In this document: positions 32,280 to 42,845 of the stretch, piece after piece
Position numbering within the stretch: the first letter of the stretch is position 1
Layout of the letters: each line of letters begins with the position of its first letter
Assembly: GCA_024734495.1 (NCBI GenBank)
Contig: JALMQS010000828.1
Coordinates: forward strand, 2,219,101-2,283,100
Direction: 5' to 3'
From: Forficula auricularia
Lineage: Eukaryota; Arthropoda; Insecta; Dermaptera; Forficulidae
DNA: 64,000 nucleotides
Made by a program: the position numbers and the translations under genes
The notes under the pieces: model-generated
What the model was told of the DNA's origin: nothing
The model's input: the letters and a program-made list of their open reading frames with translations, nothing else
Databases searched by the model: none

Positions 32280-34300
32280 TTTTATAGATAAATATTTGCG
32301 GAATTTAACAGAACGAAAGTCACATTGATAGATACAAGATGGAGAAGATCTGGTGCCCACGAACACAATGAAATCTTTCGGTCCCTCAGAGACAAAACAA
32401 AGGCCATGATTAGATCTGCAAAGAGACGAGTAATAATGGCTGACCTGAATCCAGAACTTTCTCCCCGCCAGCTTTGGAGCAATTTAAGGAGGCATGGTTT
32501 CGTCCAGAGTTCCACTCAATCTTGCCCATTTGATCTTGATGACCTTAATCGTCACTTTACTTCCCCAGACGGTGGTAATTCTTCCCCTCCTGATTGCCTC
32601 GATGAGACCCTCTCAAACGGCTTCTACTTTTCTTGCGATGTCCTCCGCGCCCTCTCGGGGTTGAAGTCTGGGGCCCCTGGATTTGACGGTATTCCCCTTA
32701 CTTTCGCCCGTCTTATTCTTCCTGTCATCCTGCCAGTTATCACGAAAATCTTCAGCGTACTAATTACCCCTTCCTTCTTTCCCTCCTGCTGGAAATCTGC
32801 CAAGATTACCCCTATACCTAAAACCAATAAACCCGGTTCTTGCTCCGATTACAGGCTTATTGGTGTTCTCTCTGTTATCTCTAAATTCTTTGAAAAAATA
32901 TTATACTCCCAGATAATGGGACACATTGACCAAACTCATTTACTTATCCCATTCCAGTCAGGTTTCCGGCCCGGCCACAGTTGTGCAACTGCGCTTCTGA
33001 AGGTCACCGACGACTGTAGGGCAATTATAGAAGAATCTGGATCCGCTATCTTGGTGCTCCTTGATTTTAAAAATGCTTTTGGCTCTGTTGATCATAGCAT
33101 CCTAGTTCGTAAACTGCATGACCTAGCGGGATTCTCTGGTGCTTCCTGTAGATTGATCTACTCTTATCTGTCAGGGCGAAGCCAATGGGTCGAGACGGGT
33201 GGTGAGGCCTCCTCCTCTAGAGCTCTGACACGCGGTGTCCCCCAGGGCGGGGTTTTATCTCCCTTGCTTTTCTCCCTATTTATCAATGATCTTCCTGAAG
33301 TTCTCCGCCATTGTAGATACCATCTCTTTGCCGATGATCTTCAGATCTATTCCCACCTAGGACACGTCGACAGGAGGCTTTCTGTTGAAAAAATTAATAC
33401 CGACATTGAATCGATTTCCCAGTGGTCTACCGTAAATGGATTGATGCTCAACCCCGCGAAGACACAGGCGATTGTATTGTCCTCCGCGATCAGGGAGTGA
33501 TCCCTGCGGTGAATGTCTGTGGCACAGACCTCCTCTACTCCGAACATGTCAGAGATCTTGGCATGGTCATTAACTCTAGATTGACATGGAGTGACCATGT
33601 TAGTCTGATTTGTAAAAGAGTATATGGCTCGTTGTATCCTCTCCGAAAAATGGACCACACAACAACTGTCTGGCTGAGCCGAAGACTTGTTCTCGTCTAA
33701 TTATTACCCCACTCCTTGAATGGAGAGGTCGTATACTATGGGCTCGACAGCGTTTCTCTCCACAGGTTATTGGTGGAAATTAATTCGTGCATAAGATACA
33801 TTTACGACCTGGGCCATATGGATCATGTTTCTGAGAGGGTAGTAGAGGTATTAGGCTTCAGCCTTCCTAACTATCTAAAGGTTAGATACCTGAGGTTTGT
33901 CCATAGAGTCCTTATATCGGGGTCTCCTTCCTACCTGGAGGAAATACTTACCACTGGTCCTTCAATAAGATCAAGAGCCCTGGTATGCCCGCGACATCAG
34001 ACTGCCCTCAGATCGAGGTCATTTGAGATCACAGCCCCACGACTGTGGAACTCAATGCCCTCTGCCCTAAGACAACCATCCTCTGCTGCCCGCTTTTTGC
34101 GTGGACTCACTGAAGCTTTATCATGCTAATACTATATCCTCTAACTTATATTTTATATTGTGTATTTTATATTTTGTAATATATATTTTGTATTTTATAT
34201 TTTGTTTTGTTTTTGTATTTTTATATCTAATTTGTATTTTATTTTTCTTTATACTATTAATCTCTATTTTTGTTAGTTTCTTTTTATTTTTATTTTGAAT
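32280..34300 (+). mobile_element. Non-LTR retrotransposon, RT domain nearly intact
   Basis: An open frame 32,325-33,500 covers the pre-RT region and the full RT: SDYRLIGVLSVISKFFEKIL, FQSGFRPGHSCATAL, LLDFKNAFGSVDHSIL (first Asp), GVPQGGVLSPLLFSLFINDL and LFADDLQIY (FADD). At about 33,480 the frame shifts to 33,422-33,700 (VRDLGMVINSRLTWSDHV), and after another stop 33,716-34,129 carries the C-terminal region with APRLWNSMPSALR. The tail is TATATTTTGTATTT-rich. 5'-truncated: no endonuclease. Jockey/CR1/R1-group by motif set; clade not certain. Confidence 0.88.
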
Positions 34301-35175
34301 GTACACTATAAGGTTTTCAATTTCATTTCAATAGGTGCAACGGTGTGGAAAAAATCGTGGGCCAAAAAAACGATAACATACATCCATACATACATACATA
34401 CATCCGCACGCACTAAATGAAAAAATGGCACTTTTTGGCCTCCTGACGAGACCCCATGTAATTTTTGGCAAAACCGTCACGTGCTAAAATTCAACCTAAT
34501 TGAATACTACAATTTGTGACTTTAATTGAGTTCATGGGTTCCGTAGTCTTTACCTGAGGACCCTTTGAAGTCGCGCTTGCCGCCAGACCGATTACAATAC
34601 TTTCCCCATGCTTCGCTTTGGATAAAGTAAAAAAGGTACTCTCTTACTCTAGAGTAAAGTACTTTAAAAAATAATTTTACTAAAACTTTATTTAATCTTT
34701 TTTGTGGTCCCCAAGGTACTTAATTAGGATATTAAATTTCATCAAAATTGGTTAACTCATTTTCAAGATATTTAGAAAGAACTAAAAATGTACTGAAATA
34801 AAGTACTAATGTTTGAGAGCCGATATGTACCAAAAACTAATCAGCGCTTCATTTTGTTAAACTAATGGTATGTTTTCAATTTCATTTCAATCGGTGTAAC
34901 GGTGTGGACAAAAATCGTGGGCCAAAAAAACGATAACATACATCCATCCGCACGCACTAAATGAAAAAATCGCACTTTTTGACCTCTCGACTAGACCCCA
35001 TGTAATTTTTGCCAAAACCGTCACCTGCTAAAATTCAACCTAATTGAATACTACAATTTATGACTTTAATTGAGTCCATGGGTTCCGTGGTTTTTACCTG
35101 AGGACCCTTGGAAGTCGCGCTTGCCGCGAGACCGATTACAATACTTTCCCCATGCTTCACAATGGATAAAGTAAA
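34301..35175 (+). repeat. Dispersed repeat X, one partial and one full copy in tandem
   Basis: Copy X1 (34,308-34,640) is the 3' part and X2 (34,641-35,172) the full unit. Shared landmarks: GGTTTTCAATTTCATTTCAA, AAAAATCGTGGGCCAAAAAA, a CATA/CATC simple stretch, AATTTTTGGCAAAACCGTCA, and an end CCCATGCTTCGC.TTGGATAAAG. A third copy is at 58,124-58,672. No ORF; class unknown. Confidence 0.8.
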
Positions 35176-35513
35176 AACACCGACTTTTCGAGACAACCAA
35201 ACTAGTCCCTCGATCTGGAGAAAGAATACTCCATAGTAGGCGCACGCATTTACCCGCATATCTGGAGGCCCCTGGTCTCTCTCTTACTCTCTAGCACGTA
35301 TTCTATCTCTTTCTCTCTGCATTTTCGTTTAATTCGACAACATGTCAATCTCCAAAAATAAGTTCAAACTTCAAATTTTATTGTAAATATATCTAATTAT
35401 TCTCTTGTTCAAATAAAATAAATTTCTGAAAAAAAAAATTATAAAATTGAAAATATTATTGTGGCGAGAATAGATTTGATGATTTATAAGAGTAAATAAA
35501 AGAAGGTGTACTT
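35176..35513. other. Spacer, CT-rich in part
   Basis: Pyrimidine-rich at 35,275-35,325 (CTCTCTCTTACTCTC, CTATCTCTTTCTCTC). Nothing else. Confidence 0.4.
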
Positions 35514-36140
35514 CATCATTGAGTATACAGTCCTAAGACTGGTTTGATGCAACAATCCGTCTCCACTCGACTCTGTCCCCCGTCAGCTGTTTGACGTCTT
35601 TAAATGTCTGGCATCCCATATCCCCAATTATTTGGTTGAAATATTCTAATCTGGGTCTTCCCCTTCCACTTTTCTTTCCTACCTCCCCCTCCAAGATATC
35701 CCTAAGCAGTCCCCATGTCTCAGTGTGTGCCCCATCATCTAACCTCTTCTCTTCTTCAGACTCTTCCACAAAGTTCTTCTTTCTCCGATTCTTCCAAGAA
35801 CTTCTTCATTTGTAATTTTATCCATCCATTTGATATTCATCATTCTTCTGTAGCACCACATTTCGAAAGCCTCTAATCTCTTTCTCTCCGCTTCTCTAAT
35901 TGTCCAGGTTTCACACCCGTACATGGCTATGCTCCATATATATGTCTTCAATAGCAACTTCCTGTTTTCTAAGCTGATTGAGGAGGAGCATAGTAGTTTT
36001 TGATATGAATTAAACCCCATTTTTGCTTGGGCACTTCTTGATTTAATTTCGTTTTCGCTCCTCCCATCCCATGTTATTTTACTTCCTAGGTAGCGGAAAT
36101 CCTTAACTCCTTCTAGGTGTACTTGCTTGATGCATATCAA
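35514..36140 (-). mobile_element. RTE-like LINE, 3' part
   Basis: Minus frames 36,140-35,739 (VKDFRYLGSKITWDGRSENE, IAMYGCETWTIREAERKRLE, FEMWCYRRMMNIKWMDKITN) and 35,769-35,533 (GRGRPRLEYFNQIIGDMGC, RVEWRRIVASNQS) give the C-terminus after the RT. It ends in a short UTR and a CATCATTGAGTATAC tail. A second copy with the (TGATGA)n tail is at 53,660-54,135. Confidence 0.85.
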
Positions 36141-36169
36141 CTTAAACCTAAATAAATTGTAGAGAGACT

Positions 36170-36613
36170 CGATTTACTTTAGAATGGAACCTTAAAAATC
36201 GCATACATTCAATACTTCACCTGCATCCTGATTAACAAATTAACAGAAGGCAGGTAATTACCTATTTATATAATTACTATATTAATTATAATTAATTATT
36301 TACATACTTTAGGTATGTCGTGAATTTTTTAATTACATGTTCACGCCCATATTTACTAATCTTTTAAATGTATTATTATTTATTTATGTGACTGCTTATG
36401 AACATTTAACTTGTATTTAACAAAAATAATATGTCTTGTACATTTTCCATTTCGTTTTATAAAACAATAATAGGAGCTGGTTATGTCGCTACTTTTGTTT
36501 TGTTGGTCTCACTAGAACAGGTGGATATCTAACCACCTCATCTCCACCTCTGCTCTTCAGATCCTTAATCCTCATTTACTTCTGTTCTATCAGCAACCAG
36601 GAGTAATCGTAAA
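36170..36613 (+). promoter_or_regulatory. Upstream module of Gr copy A
   Basis: About 440 bp shared in order with regions before copies B, C and D: ACATACTTTAGG.ATGTC, ACGCCCATATTTACTAATCTT, a TTGTACATTTT.CATTT block, a GTGGATATCTA.CC block and CTATCAGCAACCAG just before the ATG. Conservation in all four copies suggests promoter plus 5' UTR; no TATA box assigned. Confidence 0.6.
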
Positions 36614-37037
36614 ATGGACTAGTTTGAATGGGTTCGAGTTTATATTTAGGACGTATTTTAGGTGTTTTTCCTATCACTGTGAAAGGGCCAAAATTTCAAA
36701 GGCATTTTACAATATCAAAATCTTATTTACGGTGGAGTGTTTTCGTTATTATACGTTATATATTTTTTTTTTATTTCAGTGTCCTAAAACCCTGCAATCC
36801 AACAGTTTTATCTATCATCTATACTTTCAATAATTGTATAACCAATTTATCTCAAATTCTTATCACGATTTATATTTTATTGAAAAGGGTTTGTTTAATA
36901 GATACTTTAACAAAGTTAAATAAATATTCAGATGTTAATTTAAAGAAGATTTTCTTTTTTCATAACTTTTATTGGACCGTTGTTTTTTATATTCATATTT
37001 ATTATTTATTTTGTGAGTACACTAATTACTTGGAATA

Positions 37038-37290
37038 TATTTTACATTATATATTTTTCTATATATTTTTCAAAATTTTCTATGTATATTATAAATCTTA
37101 ATTTGTAACTAATTTGAAATATTTGTGATAGACTGATGATTGAAGGCAATGCCTTCGAAACTATAGTCTCTAGAAATAATTAAAAATTATTTTATTTAAA
37201 AAACAGAAGACTCTCTCATTTTATTTTATTTTTAACCTAAAATAAAAACAATTCTGTTACCATCGACAGTGAAATCTTTTATTCAACTAA
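37038..37290 (+). mobile_element. Penelope-type short element inserted in Gr copy A
   Basis: Flanked by the 11-bp duplication TACTTGGAATA (37,027-37,037 and 37,291-37,301); copies C and D read through this point without it. Contains the hammerhead-like motif at 37,129-37,172, then TCTAGAAATAATT..., AACAGAAGACTCTCTC and ends ATTCAACTAA. The 3' half is what forms the foldback at 7287-7478. Confidence 0.85.
37129..37172 (+). ncRNA. Hammerhead-ribozyme-like motif (best copy)
   Basis: TAGA-CTGATGA-TT-GAAGGC AAT GCCTTC-GAAA-CTATA-GTC-TCTA. Both core boxes (37,133-37,139; 37,157-37,160), a perfect 6-bp stem II, a C-G stem III closed over TATA, a GTC cleavage triplet (37,166-37,168) and a 4-bp stem I (TAGA/TCTA). 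The two T between box 1 and stem II are non-canonical and could lower activity. Confidence 0.6.
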
Positions 37291-37486
37291 TACTTGGAAT
37301 AAAGATGGTTCGGAATATTTTACTCTTGAAGAAATGATTTTTATTTTTTATGAATTTATATCATTCGAAATTATAACTTTTTATATTTCATTAATATATT
37401 TTATATACATTCATTTGAAAACGTTAAACGATGAATTTGAAATGTTTCGAGAATTGAAGGTGTCCTCTAATAAACGAATTCGACAT

Positions 37487-37910
37487 GCGTCCGCAGGAGG
37501 GGGGAGGTGGGTGGCAAGAAGGTGCAAATGCTCCCTACCCCTGGGACCGAATAAAAAATTCTGTACAGTCCTGACTTCCCGGCCTGGTCTCTCTAAACTA
37601 TATTTAATGTATTGTATGTGTAGTTGTATTTATGCAGTACTATTTAGTGTATTCTACATACTTGTGAAAAAATCAAAAAATTAAATATTTAAATAAAAAT
37701 GTAATAATATAATTATTTGTCCCATGAATAGTTATATGTAGTTATCCTCCCTCCCTTGAAAATTTTCTGCAGACTCCCCTGTAACTTATGATATATATTT
37801 CAAGCTTGTATCTTATTTAGTTTAGAAGATTCAACGCTCTGATAGACATAGAGTCTTACAGACAGACAAACAGTATATCAACACCAATAGTGTTCCATTT
37901 TACTTTTTAA
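37487..37910 (+). repeat. Repeat joined to the broken end of Gr copy A
   Basis: A G-rich start (AGGAGGGGGGAGGTGGGTGG) then a 160-bp stretch (37,560-37,720: ...CTAAACTATATTTAATGTATTG...) that recurs at 38,424-38,580 immediately after the broken end of copy B. Probably one element or rearranged segment present at both breakpoints. Confidence 0.65.
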
Positions 37911-38336
37911 GTGGAACCTTATAAATCAACCAAAAAAATATATTTCCTGCATTTTTGAACCACAAGTTCTGAAGCTAAAAATTCAAAATTTAATCAATAC
38001 TAACTATAATTAATTACATACTTTAGGCATGTCATAATTGGTTTTATTTATTTCATGTCGACGCCCATATTTACTAATCTTCTAAATGGAATATTATTTG
38101 TTCTGAGTGTTGGTGAAAAATTAATTAAATAAACTTAAAATAATATAATTTGTTGTACATTTTTCATTTGGTTCTATGTAATATCTGATTGCTGGTTATA
38201 TATTAGATGACTGTTGCTCTTGTAGATGCCCAAAACTCAAGTGGGGGAGTGGGTGGATATCTAGACGCCTCATCTTCCCCTATGCTCTTTAGCTCTTCAT
38301 CCTCTTTCTCTATCAGTAGCCATTAGTAATCGTAAA
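37911..38336 (+). promoter_or_regulatory. Upstream module of Gr copy B (unoccupied R2-like target)
   Basis: Aligned with the modules of A, C and D. At 38,016-38,033 it reads CATACTTTAGGCATGTCA, the uninterrupted version of the site where an R2-like element sits upstream of copy C. Confidence 0.6.
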
Positions 38337-38423
38337 ATGGACCTGTTTGAATCGGTGCGTGTTTCTATTTTCCTAGGGCGTATTTTAGGTGTTTTTCCTA
38401 TCACTGTAAACGGTCGAAAATTT
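38337..38423 (+). pseudogene. Gr copy B, first 29 codons only
   Basis: MDLFESVRVSIFLGRILGVF then PITVNGRK; homology to copy C ends abruptly at about 38,423 and the repeat described at 37,487 follows. A truncated fragment. Confidence 0.88.
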
Positions 38424-38640
38424 TGTACAGCCCTATCTTCCTCTGCCTCGTTTCACTAAACTATATTTAATGTATTGTATGTGTAGTTGTATTTAAGCAA
38501 TTCTATTTAGTGATTCTACATACTTGTGAAAAAATCAAAAAATGAAATATTTAAATAAAAATTTAATAAAAAGAGGCATGTTTCTAAAGTAAGTACTGTT
38601 TTGAAATAAAAGTATACTTTTCATAAAAATTTTATTTTCA
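38424..38640 (+). repeat. Copy of the breakpoint repeat
   Basis: TGTACAG.CCT, CACTAAACTATATTTAATG, ATTCTACATACTTGTG as in 37,560-37,720. Confidence 0.65.
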
Positions 38641-39095
38641 CATGAAAGCCTGTATCTTAATCTACACTTCGACATCGGTTCCACCAATATTAAAGGCATT
38701 TATTGTATATTTCCACGAGCTTTTGTATTCCCTCCTCAAAGAAGTCTCCCACCTGATTGGACATCCACTGGAACTTTTGATAATTTAGTCGTTCGGTCAC
38801 AATTGAATAAAGAACACCTCTTGACATTAGAGGAAACAAATCAGATAACGACGAAATCATAAACCGTCTGTTCTCTCTCACTTTTTTGTCAACTTTATGC
38901 ACCAAATCTTCAATAATGACAGAAGGTCCCCCACTTCGTTCCTCGTCATGAACATTCGTTCGACCATCTTTAAATGTTCTAACCCATTTGCGTACAATCT
39001 GATTTGTTTCCTCTAATGTCAAAGAAGTGTTCTTAATGCAATTGTGACCGAAAGACTAAATTATCGAAAGTTGCAGTGGATGTCCAATCAGCAAA
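38641..39095 (-). mobile_element. mariner deletion derivative with an inverted second piece
   Basis: Minus frame 39,022-38,690: WVRTFKDGRTNVHDEERSGG (helix-turn-helix linker), IISSLSD-type region, GVLYSIVTERLNYQK then, after loss of the catalytic core, FQWMSNQVGDFF and GIQKLVEIYNKCL (transposase C-terminus). The segment 39,041-39,093 on the plus strand repeats the junction (VTERLNYRKLQWMSNQ), so two copies of the same deletion product lie head-to-head. Non-functional. Confidence 0.8.
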
Positions 39096-39415
39096 AACCA
39101 ATCATCCAAAATGGGGGGAAGGGGTCAAAAAATTAAAATTCTTGCCCATGGAGCAAACTCAACGAAATTTTGTATACATATTTTGTGGGCCTCTAGAGAG
39201 CGAGGAATGGAAAAACCAATCACCCAAAATGGAGGGGGGGGGGGGCAAAAAATGAAAATTCTTGCCCATGGAGCAAACTCAACCAAATTTTGTATAGGTA
39301 CATATTTTGTGGGCCTCTACAGAGCTAGAAATGCAAAAACTAACCACCAAAAATGGGAGAAGGATCAAAAATGAAAATTCCAGCCCTTTGGACTAAACTC
39401 AACCAAATTTTGTTT
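39096..39415 (+). repeat. 112-124 bp minisatellite, three units
   Basis: Units marked AACTCAACGAAATTTTGTATAC (39,157), AACTCAACCAAATTTTG (39,276) and (39,397), with GGGG tracts at 39,110 and 39,231. Same family as inside 17,554-18,360; starts inside/after the mariner piece. Confidence 0.8.
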
Positions 39416-39419
39416 GGAG

Positions 39420-39592
39420 AGTGATTGGAGGTGGAGGAGGGTAGGGGTTTAGGGAGCGGGATAGGGGGCCAAGGGGAAGGGGATCGGCAGGGTGAGGTTT
39501 CAGAGGAGGGGTGCATGTGCAGGGAGTCCAGGGGCCAAAGTTTACTGAGGTAAGAGGCCAGCCGAAGGCCGGCGTCGCATCTAGTACTTTAT
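39420..39592 (+). mobile_element. Helitron-like 3' terminus
   Basis: A G-rich stretch ends in the hairpin GCCAGCCGAAGGCCGGC, then GTCGCAT and CTAG followed by T. A short GC hairpin 5-10 bp before CTRR|T is the Helitron 3' signature. The 5' TC terminus and helicase are not found here; the element may start with or beyond the minisatellite. Confidence 0.6.
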
Positions 39593-40191
39593 ATAAAAAT
39601 CTGTGAAGGTGGTAAAATAATTTACTTTTAACTCTATAAATTTTACAATTGATTCAGAAATTGAGTCATTAATGGTGAAATATGTGCCGATAGTTTGTCT
39701 GAAGCCGAAAATGGTGCAGATATTTCGTACACTGATAGTAACAGATGTTTATTCGGATTTTCTATCCACAAAAAGAAGAAACGTGTTGCCACTTTTAATC
39801 GAATTGGACACGAGTGATATAGAATGTATCAAAATGAAAAATGACGAAATTATTTCAAAAGTCATTGATCTTAGAATGATGTGAATCTAATACCGGAGTT
39901 GTTTTTAGGAGATGTAGGTATTAAAGTAATTTCGAAAGTCCGCGAAGATATTTCACAAGCTGTAAAATTTGTTTAAAATTTGAATTTTTATTTAAATCAC
40001 ACATAATTAATTATAATTATTTATTAAACACGAACAAATAATACAATATAACTACGACGTTTCGATCGACTTAGTCTGCGATCGTTCTCAAGTATGAGTA
40101 AATTTGTTTGCCTTGTTGATGGCTAAAACAAATATCGCGATCAAAATGCACATAAGTATAAAGGGCCCGGACTCAGTATAGAGCGTTTGGC
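39593..40191. other. Spacer with a Penelope-type signature
   Basis: On the minus strand near 40,110-40,055 there is CTTGAGAACGATCGCAGAC-TAAGT-CGATCGAAACGTCG, the GA...GAAACGT layout of Penelope-like terminal repeats. The 39,672-39,884 open stretch has no recognisable family, though piggyBac N-terminal sequence is possible because a piggyBac piece follows. Confidence 0.4.
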
Positions 40192-40322
40192 GGAGTAGTG
40201 CGTGGGAAAAAAACAAACACAAGCTCTTTTATTAAACTGTCCTCAGTGGACGCTGGGCATTCTACTTAGGCCAGCATACCATACAAACGTTCACCGCCAC
40301 TCACACCGCTCCGCCAAACGCT
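40192..40322. mobile_element. Short TIR element (131 bp)
   Basis: AGCGTTTGGCGGAG and CTCCGCCAAACGCT, a perfect 14-bp inverted repeat, bracket a spacer with no ORF. It directly precedes the piggyBac fragment and may interrupt it. Confidence 0.7.
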
Positions 40323-40339
40323 ATCCTCTGAAACCACAA

Positions 40340-40770
40340 CCTAACTAAAAAAATTCTTGGGACTAAACATACTAATGGGACAGGTTTGGAAGAATAGTAT
40401 AAATGACTACAGGTCCACAGATCCCTATATGGAAACACCTTTCTTTGGCAAAGTAATGAGTCGAAATAGATTCAGACAAATTCTACAATCCATCCATTTT
40501 CCCAACAATGAGGAAATGCCTGAAAATGGTAGACCTAGTTCTAAATTATCTTTTGGATAAATTTGGTAAAGTGTACAAACCAAAACAAAACTTCTCCTTA
40601 GATGAAGCAATAATTCCATATCGAAGACGGTTAAAGTTCACGGTTTATAATCCAGAGAAACTTAAGAAATACGGACTTCTTGTAAGAATGCAATGCGATG
40701 TAGAAAATGGTTACAAATATAAATTTAAATTATATACTGGCAATGGGAAAAAGTTGTTTTTGTTTTATGT
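40340..40770 (+). pseudogene. piggyBac transposase fragment
   Basis: First frame (40,357-40,560): LNILMGQVWKNSINDYRSTD, MSRNRFRQILQSIHFPNNEE. Second frame (from 40,508): VLNYLLDKFGKVYKPKQNFS, LDEAIIPYRRRLKFTVYNPE, KYGLLVRMQCDVENGY, FKLYTGNGKK. This is the N-terminal half of the DDE domain of piggyBac; the first catalytic Asp region and later Asp residues are missing or damaged. Ends where the minisatellite begins. Confidence 0.85.
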
Positions 40771-40784
40771 ATTGTGTTCTTATA

Positions 40785-41060
40785 AGGGCAAGAATTTTCA
40801 TTTTTTGACCCTCCCCCCCCTTGGTTTTTGCATTTCTACCTCTCTAGAAGCCCACAGATTATGTATACAAAATTTGGTTGAGTTTGCTCCATGGGTAAGA
40901 ATTTTCATTTTTTGACCCTCCCCCATTTTGGGTGGTTAGTTTTTGCATTTCTAGCTCTCTAGAGGCCCACAGATTATGTATACAAATTTTGGTTGAGTCT
41001 GCTCCAAGAACAAGAATTTTCATTTTTGACACCTCCCCTTTTTGGGTGGTTTTTAAGGGG
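40785..41060 (-). repeat. 112-124 bp minisatellite, minus orientation
   Basis: AATTTTCATTTTTTGACC followed by a C-tract and TATGTATACAAAATTTGGTTG, about 2.5 units. Same family as 39,096-39,415. Confidence 0.8.
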
Positions 41061-41900
41061 AATTTTTTAAACAAAAGTTGTCAAAAATCACATCCCTACA
41101 ACTTTGCTCATTACAAAATTCGCCGTAGAGTTAATAGTTTATGAGTTATTTGACAATTTTTATTAGTGCCCCCCCAAACCCCCTTTTGGTGTCAAAATAT
41201 CAAAACGTTATATATACTGGTATTAAATTAGAAGACATATGATCCAGATATGAAATTTCATAATAATCCCTTCAGCCGTTTTTACCTGAATCGTGAGCAG
41301 AATTTACGGTGAACCCACGGAAACATACAGACATGAATTTTGTTGAGGGTGTTTTCGTTCATAACTTTGCTTGAAACGTTTCCAACCAAAATTTCGCATG
41401 ATTTGGACCAATGTACAGACAAAACCTCAATTATATATATACATGTATTTAAAAATCGCAAATTTTAAACACTTCAATCTTACAGTCTTTGATTCGTTGT
41501 TGAGCGTGTGTGACGTTTTGTGGCGCTTGGTAAAATGAATGTCATGAACTATTCGTACTCAAAATTATTTATTATAGTCAAAATGTAAAAAAAAGCTTTT
41601 TTTATTTATATTTTCTCATGGAGCACTTGCTACCTTTCTGCGAGGCACTATTGCCCCGCGGAACATAGTTTGGGAAACCCTGCCTTAGAACGTACAAAAA
41701 TATTGTTTTAAAAAGCAATAATGGCAAAATTAGCATGTCTAAATTTAATTATAATACATAAAGAAATCCCTACATGGATAAAATATACCGGCCTTCAGCA
41801 GTAGATCTAATGAAAAACTGAGCGGCTATATTGGAAAGAACTAGGCTATAAACATACGGAAAATAACATATGTATTATTGATATGGCAACGGCCAGCAAG
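41061..41900. other. AT-rich spacer, possible hAT end
   Basis: CCCGCGGAACATAGTTTGGGAAACCCTG (in two blocks, 41,655-41,682) resembles the end of a hAT element; no partner end located. No gene. Confidence 0.35.
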
Positions 41901-42845
41901 GTGTTAAGTGGAACCGTAAAAATCAACCAAAAAAATATATTTCCTGCATTTTTGAAACACAAGTTCTGAAGCTAAAAAGTCAAAATTTAATCAATACTAA
42001 CTATAATTAATTACATACTTTAGGATGCGTCGGGGGTGGTTTGGCTGTGGACGTACAGATCGTCTCCGCGCTGGCTGGACTGGGTGTTGCCCACCGAAAC
42101 AAAATTGAAAAATATAGGGGCAACTCCAGTCTGGTGAGCAATATTGCGGAGCGATTTGGCGTCGGGTGGACTCCCTAAGAGTCGAGGCCATCACGCTCTC
42201 ATCGAAGAGAGTGTGGTGGTATAAAGCCGTGAGATCCTTCATCCCCCTGGGTATAACCCAAAAGACTATAAATGACATCACTTATAGGGCGGTGAGGGGT
42301 TCTCTGCTCAATTTTTATACTTTTAATAGAAGAACATATTGGGAGGGTCAAAATTAATGAAATGTAAAAAAAAAATCTAACCCAGTGACAGGGGTCATTT
42401 CATGACCCGCCCTTTGAAATTTTAACTTTACTTGTAAAATGCCACTGTACCATATATTGACTAAATTTGTAACTTATTGTCTGTAAGAGGAGGCCCCCTC
42501 CTGTGTGGAAGTACAAAGAAAATATATGTCATAATTGGTTTTATTTATTTCATGTCGACGCCCATATTTACTAATCTTCTAAATGGATTATTATTTATTC
42601 TGAGTGATGGTGAAAAATTAATTAAATAAACTTAAAATAATATAATTTGTTGTACATTTTTCATTTGGTTCTATGTAACATCTGATGGCTGGTTATATAT
42701 TTAGATGACTGGTTGTCTTTGTTGCTCTTGTAGATGCCCTCAAATTCAAGTGGGGGGCTGGGTGGATATCTAGCCGGCTCATCTCCCCCTACACTCTTTA
42801 GCTCTTCATCCTCTTTCTCTATCAGCAGCCAGTAGTAATCGTAAA
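41901..42845 (+). promoter_or_regulatory. Upstream module of Gr copy C, interrupted by an R2-like element
   Basis: Module parts 41,909-42,024 and 42,526-42,845 join to match the modules of A, B and D. The second part has ACGCCCATATTTACTAATC, TTGTACATTTTTCATTTGG, GTGGATATCTAGCC and CTATCAGCAGCCAGTAG before the ATG. Confidence 0.6.
42025..42525 (+). mobile_element. R2-like LINE, 5'-truncated, in Gr copy C upstream region
   Basis: Codes for the end of the restriction-like endonuclease: LAVDVQIVSALAGLGVAHRN, LVSNIAERFGVG, then 42,166-42,357 RVEAITLSSKRVWWYKAVRS, SLLNFYTFNRRTYW, with a frame change near 42,165. 3' UTR of about 165 bp. Very similar to the copy at 6118-7022. Breakpoints are defined by comparison with 38,016-38,040. 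Confidence 0.88.

Larger units (their letters stand above)
36614..37486 (+). pseudogene. Gr copy A, first exon (broken)
   Basis: Same gene family as copy C. Codon 3 is TAG, about 4 bases are lost near codon 12, the reading frame then runs 36,628-37,026 (LGRILGVFPITVKGPKFQRH, FKSYL-type region, LSQILITIYILLKR) with a shift near 36,958. A 253-bp hammerhead-bearing element interrupts it at 37,038-37,290. Coding homology resumes (GSEYFTLEEMI, IYFIYIHLKTLNDEFEMFRE) and stops at 37,486, so the last third of the exon and the splice donor are absent. Clear pseudogene. Confidence 0.9.
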
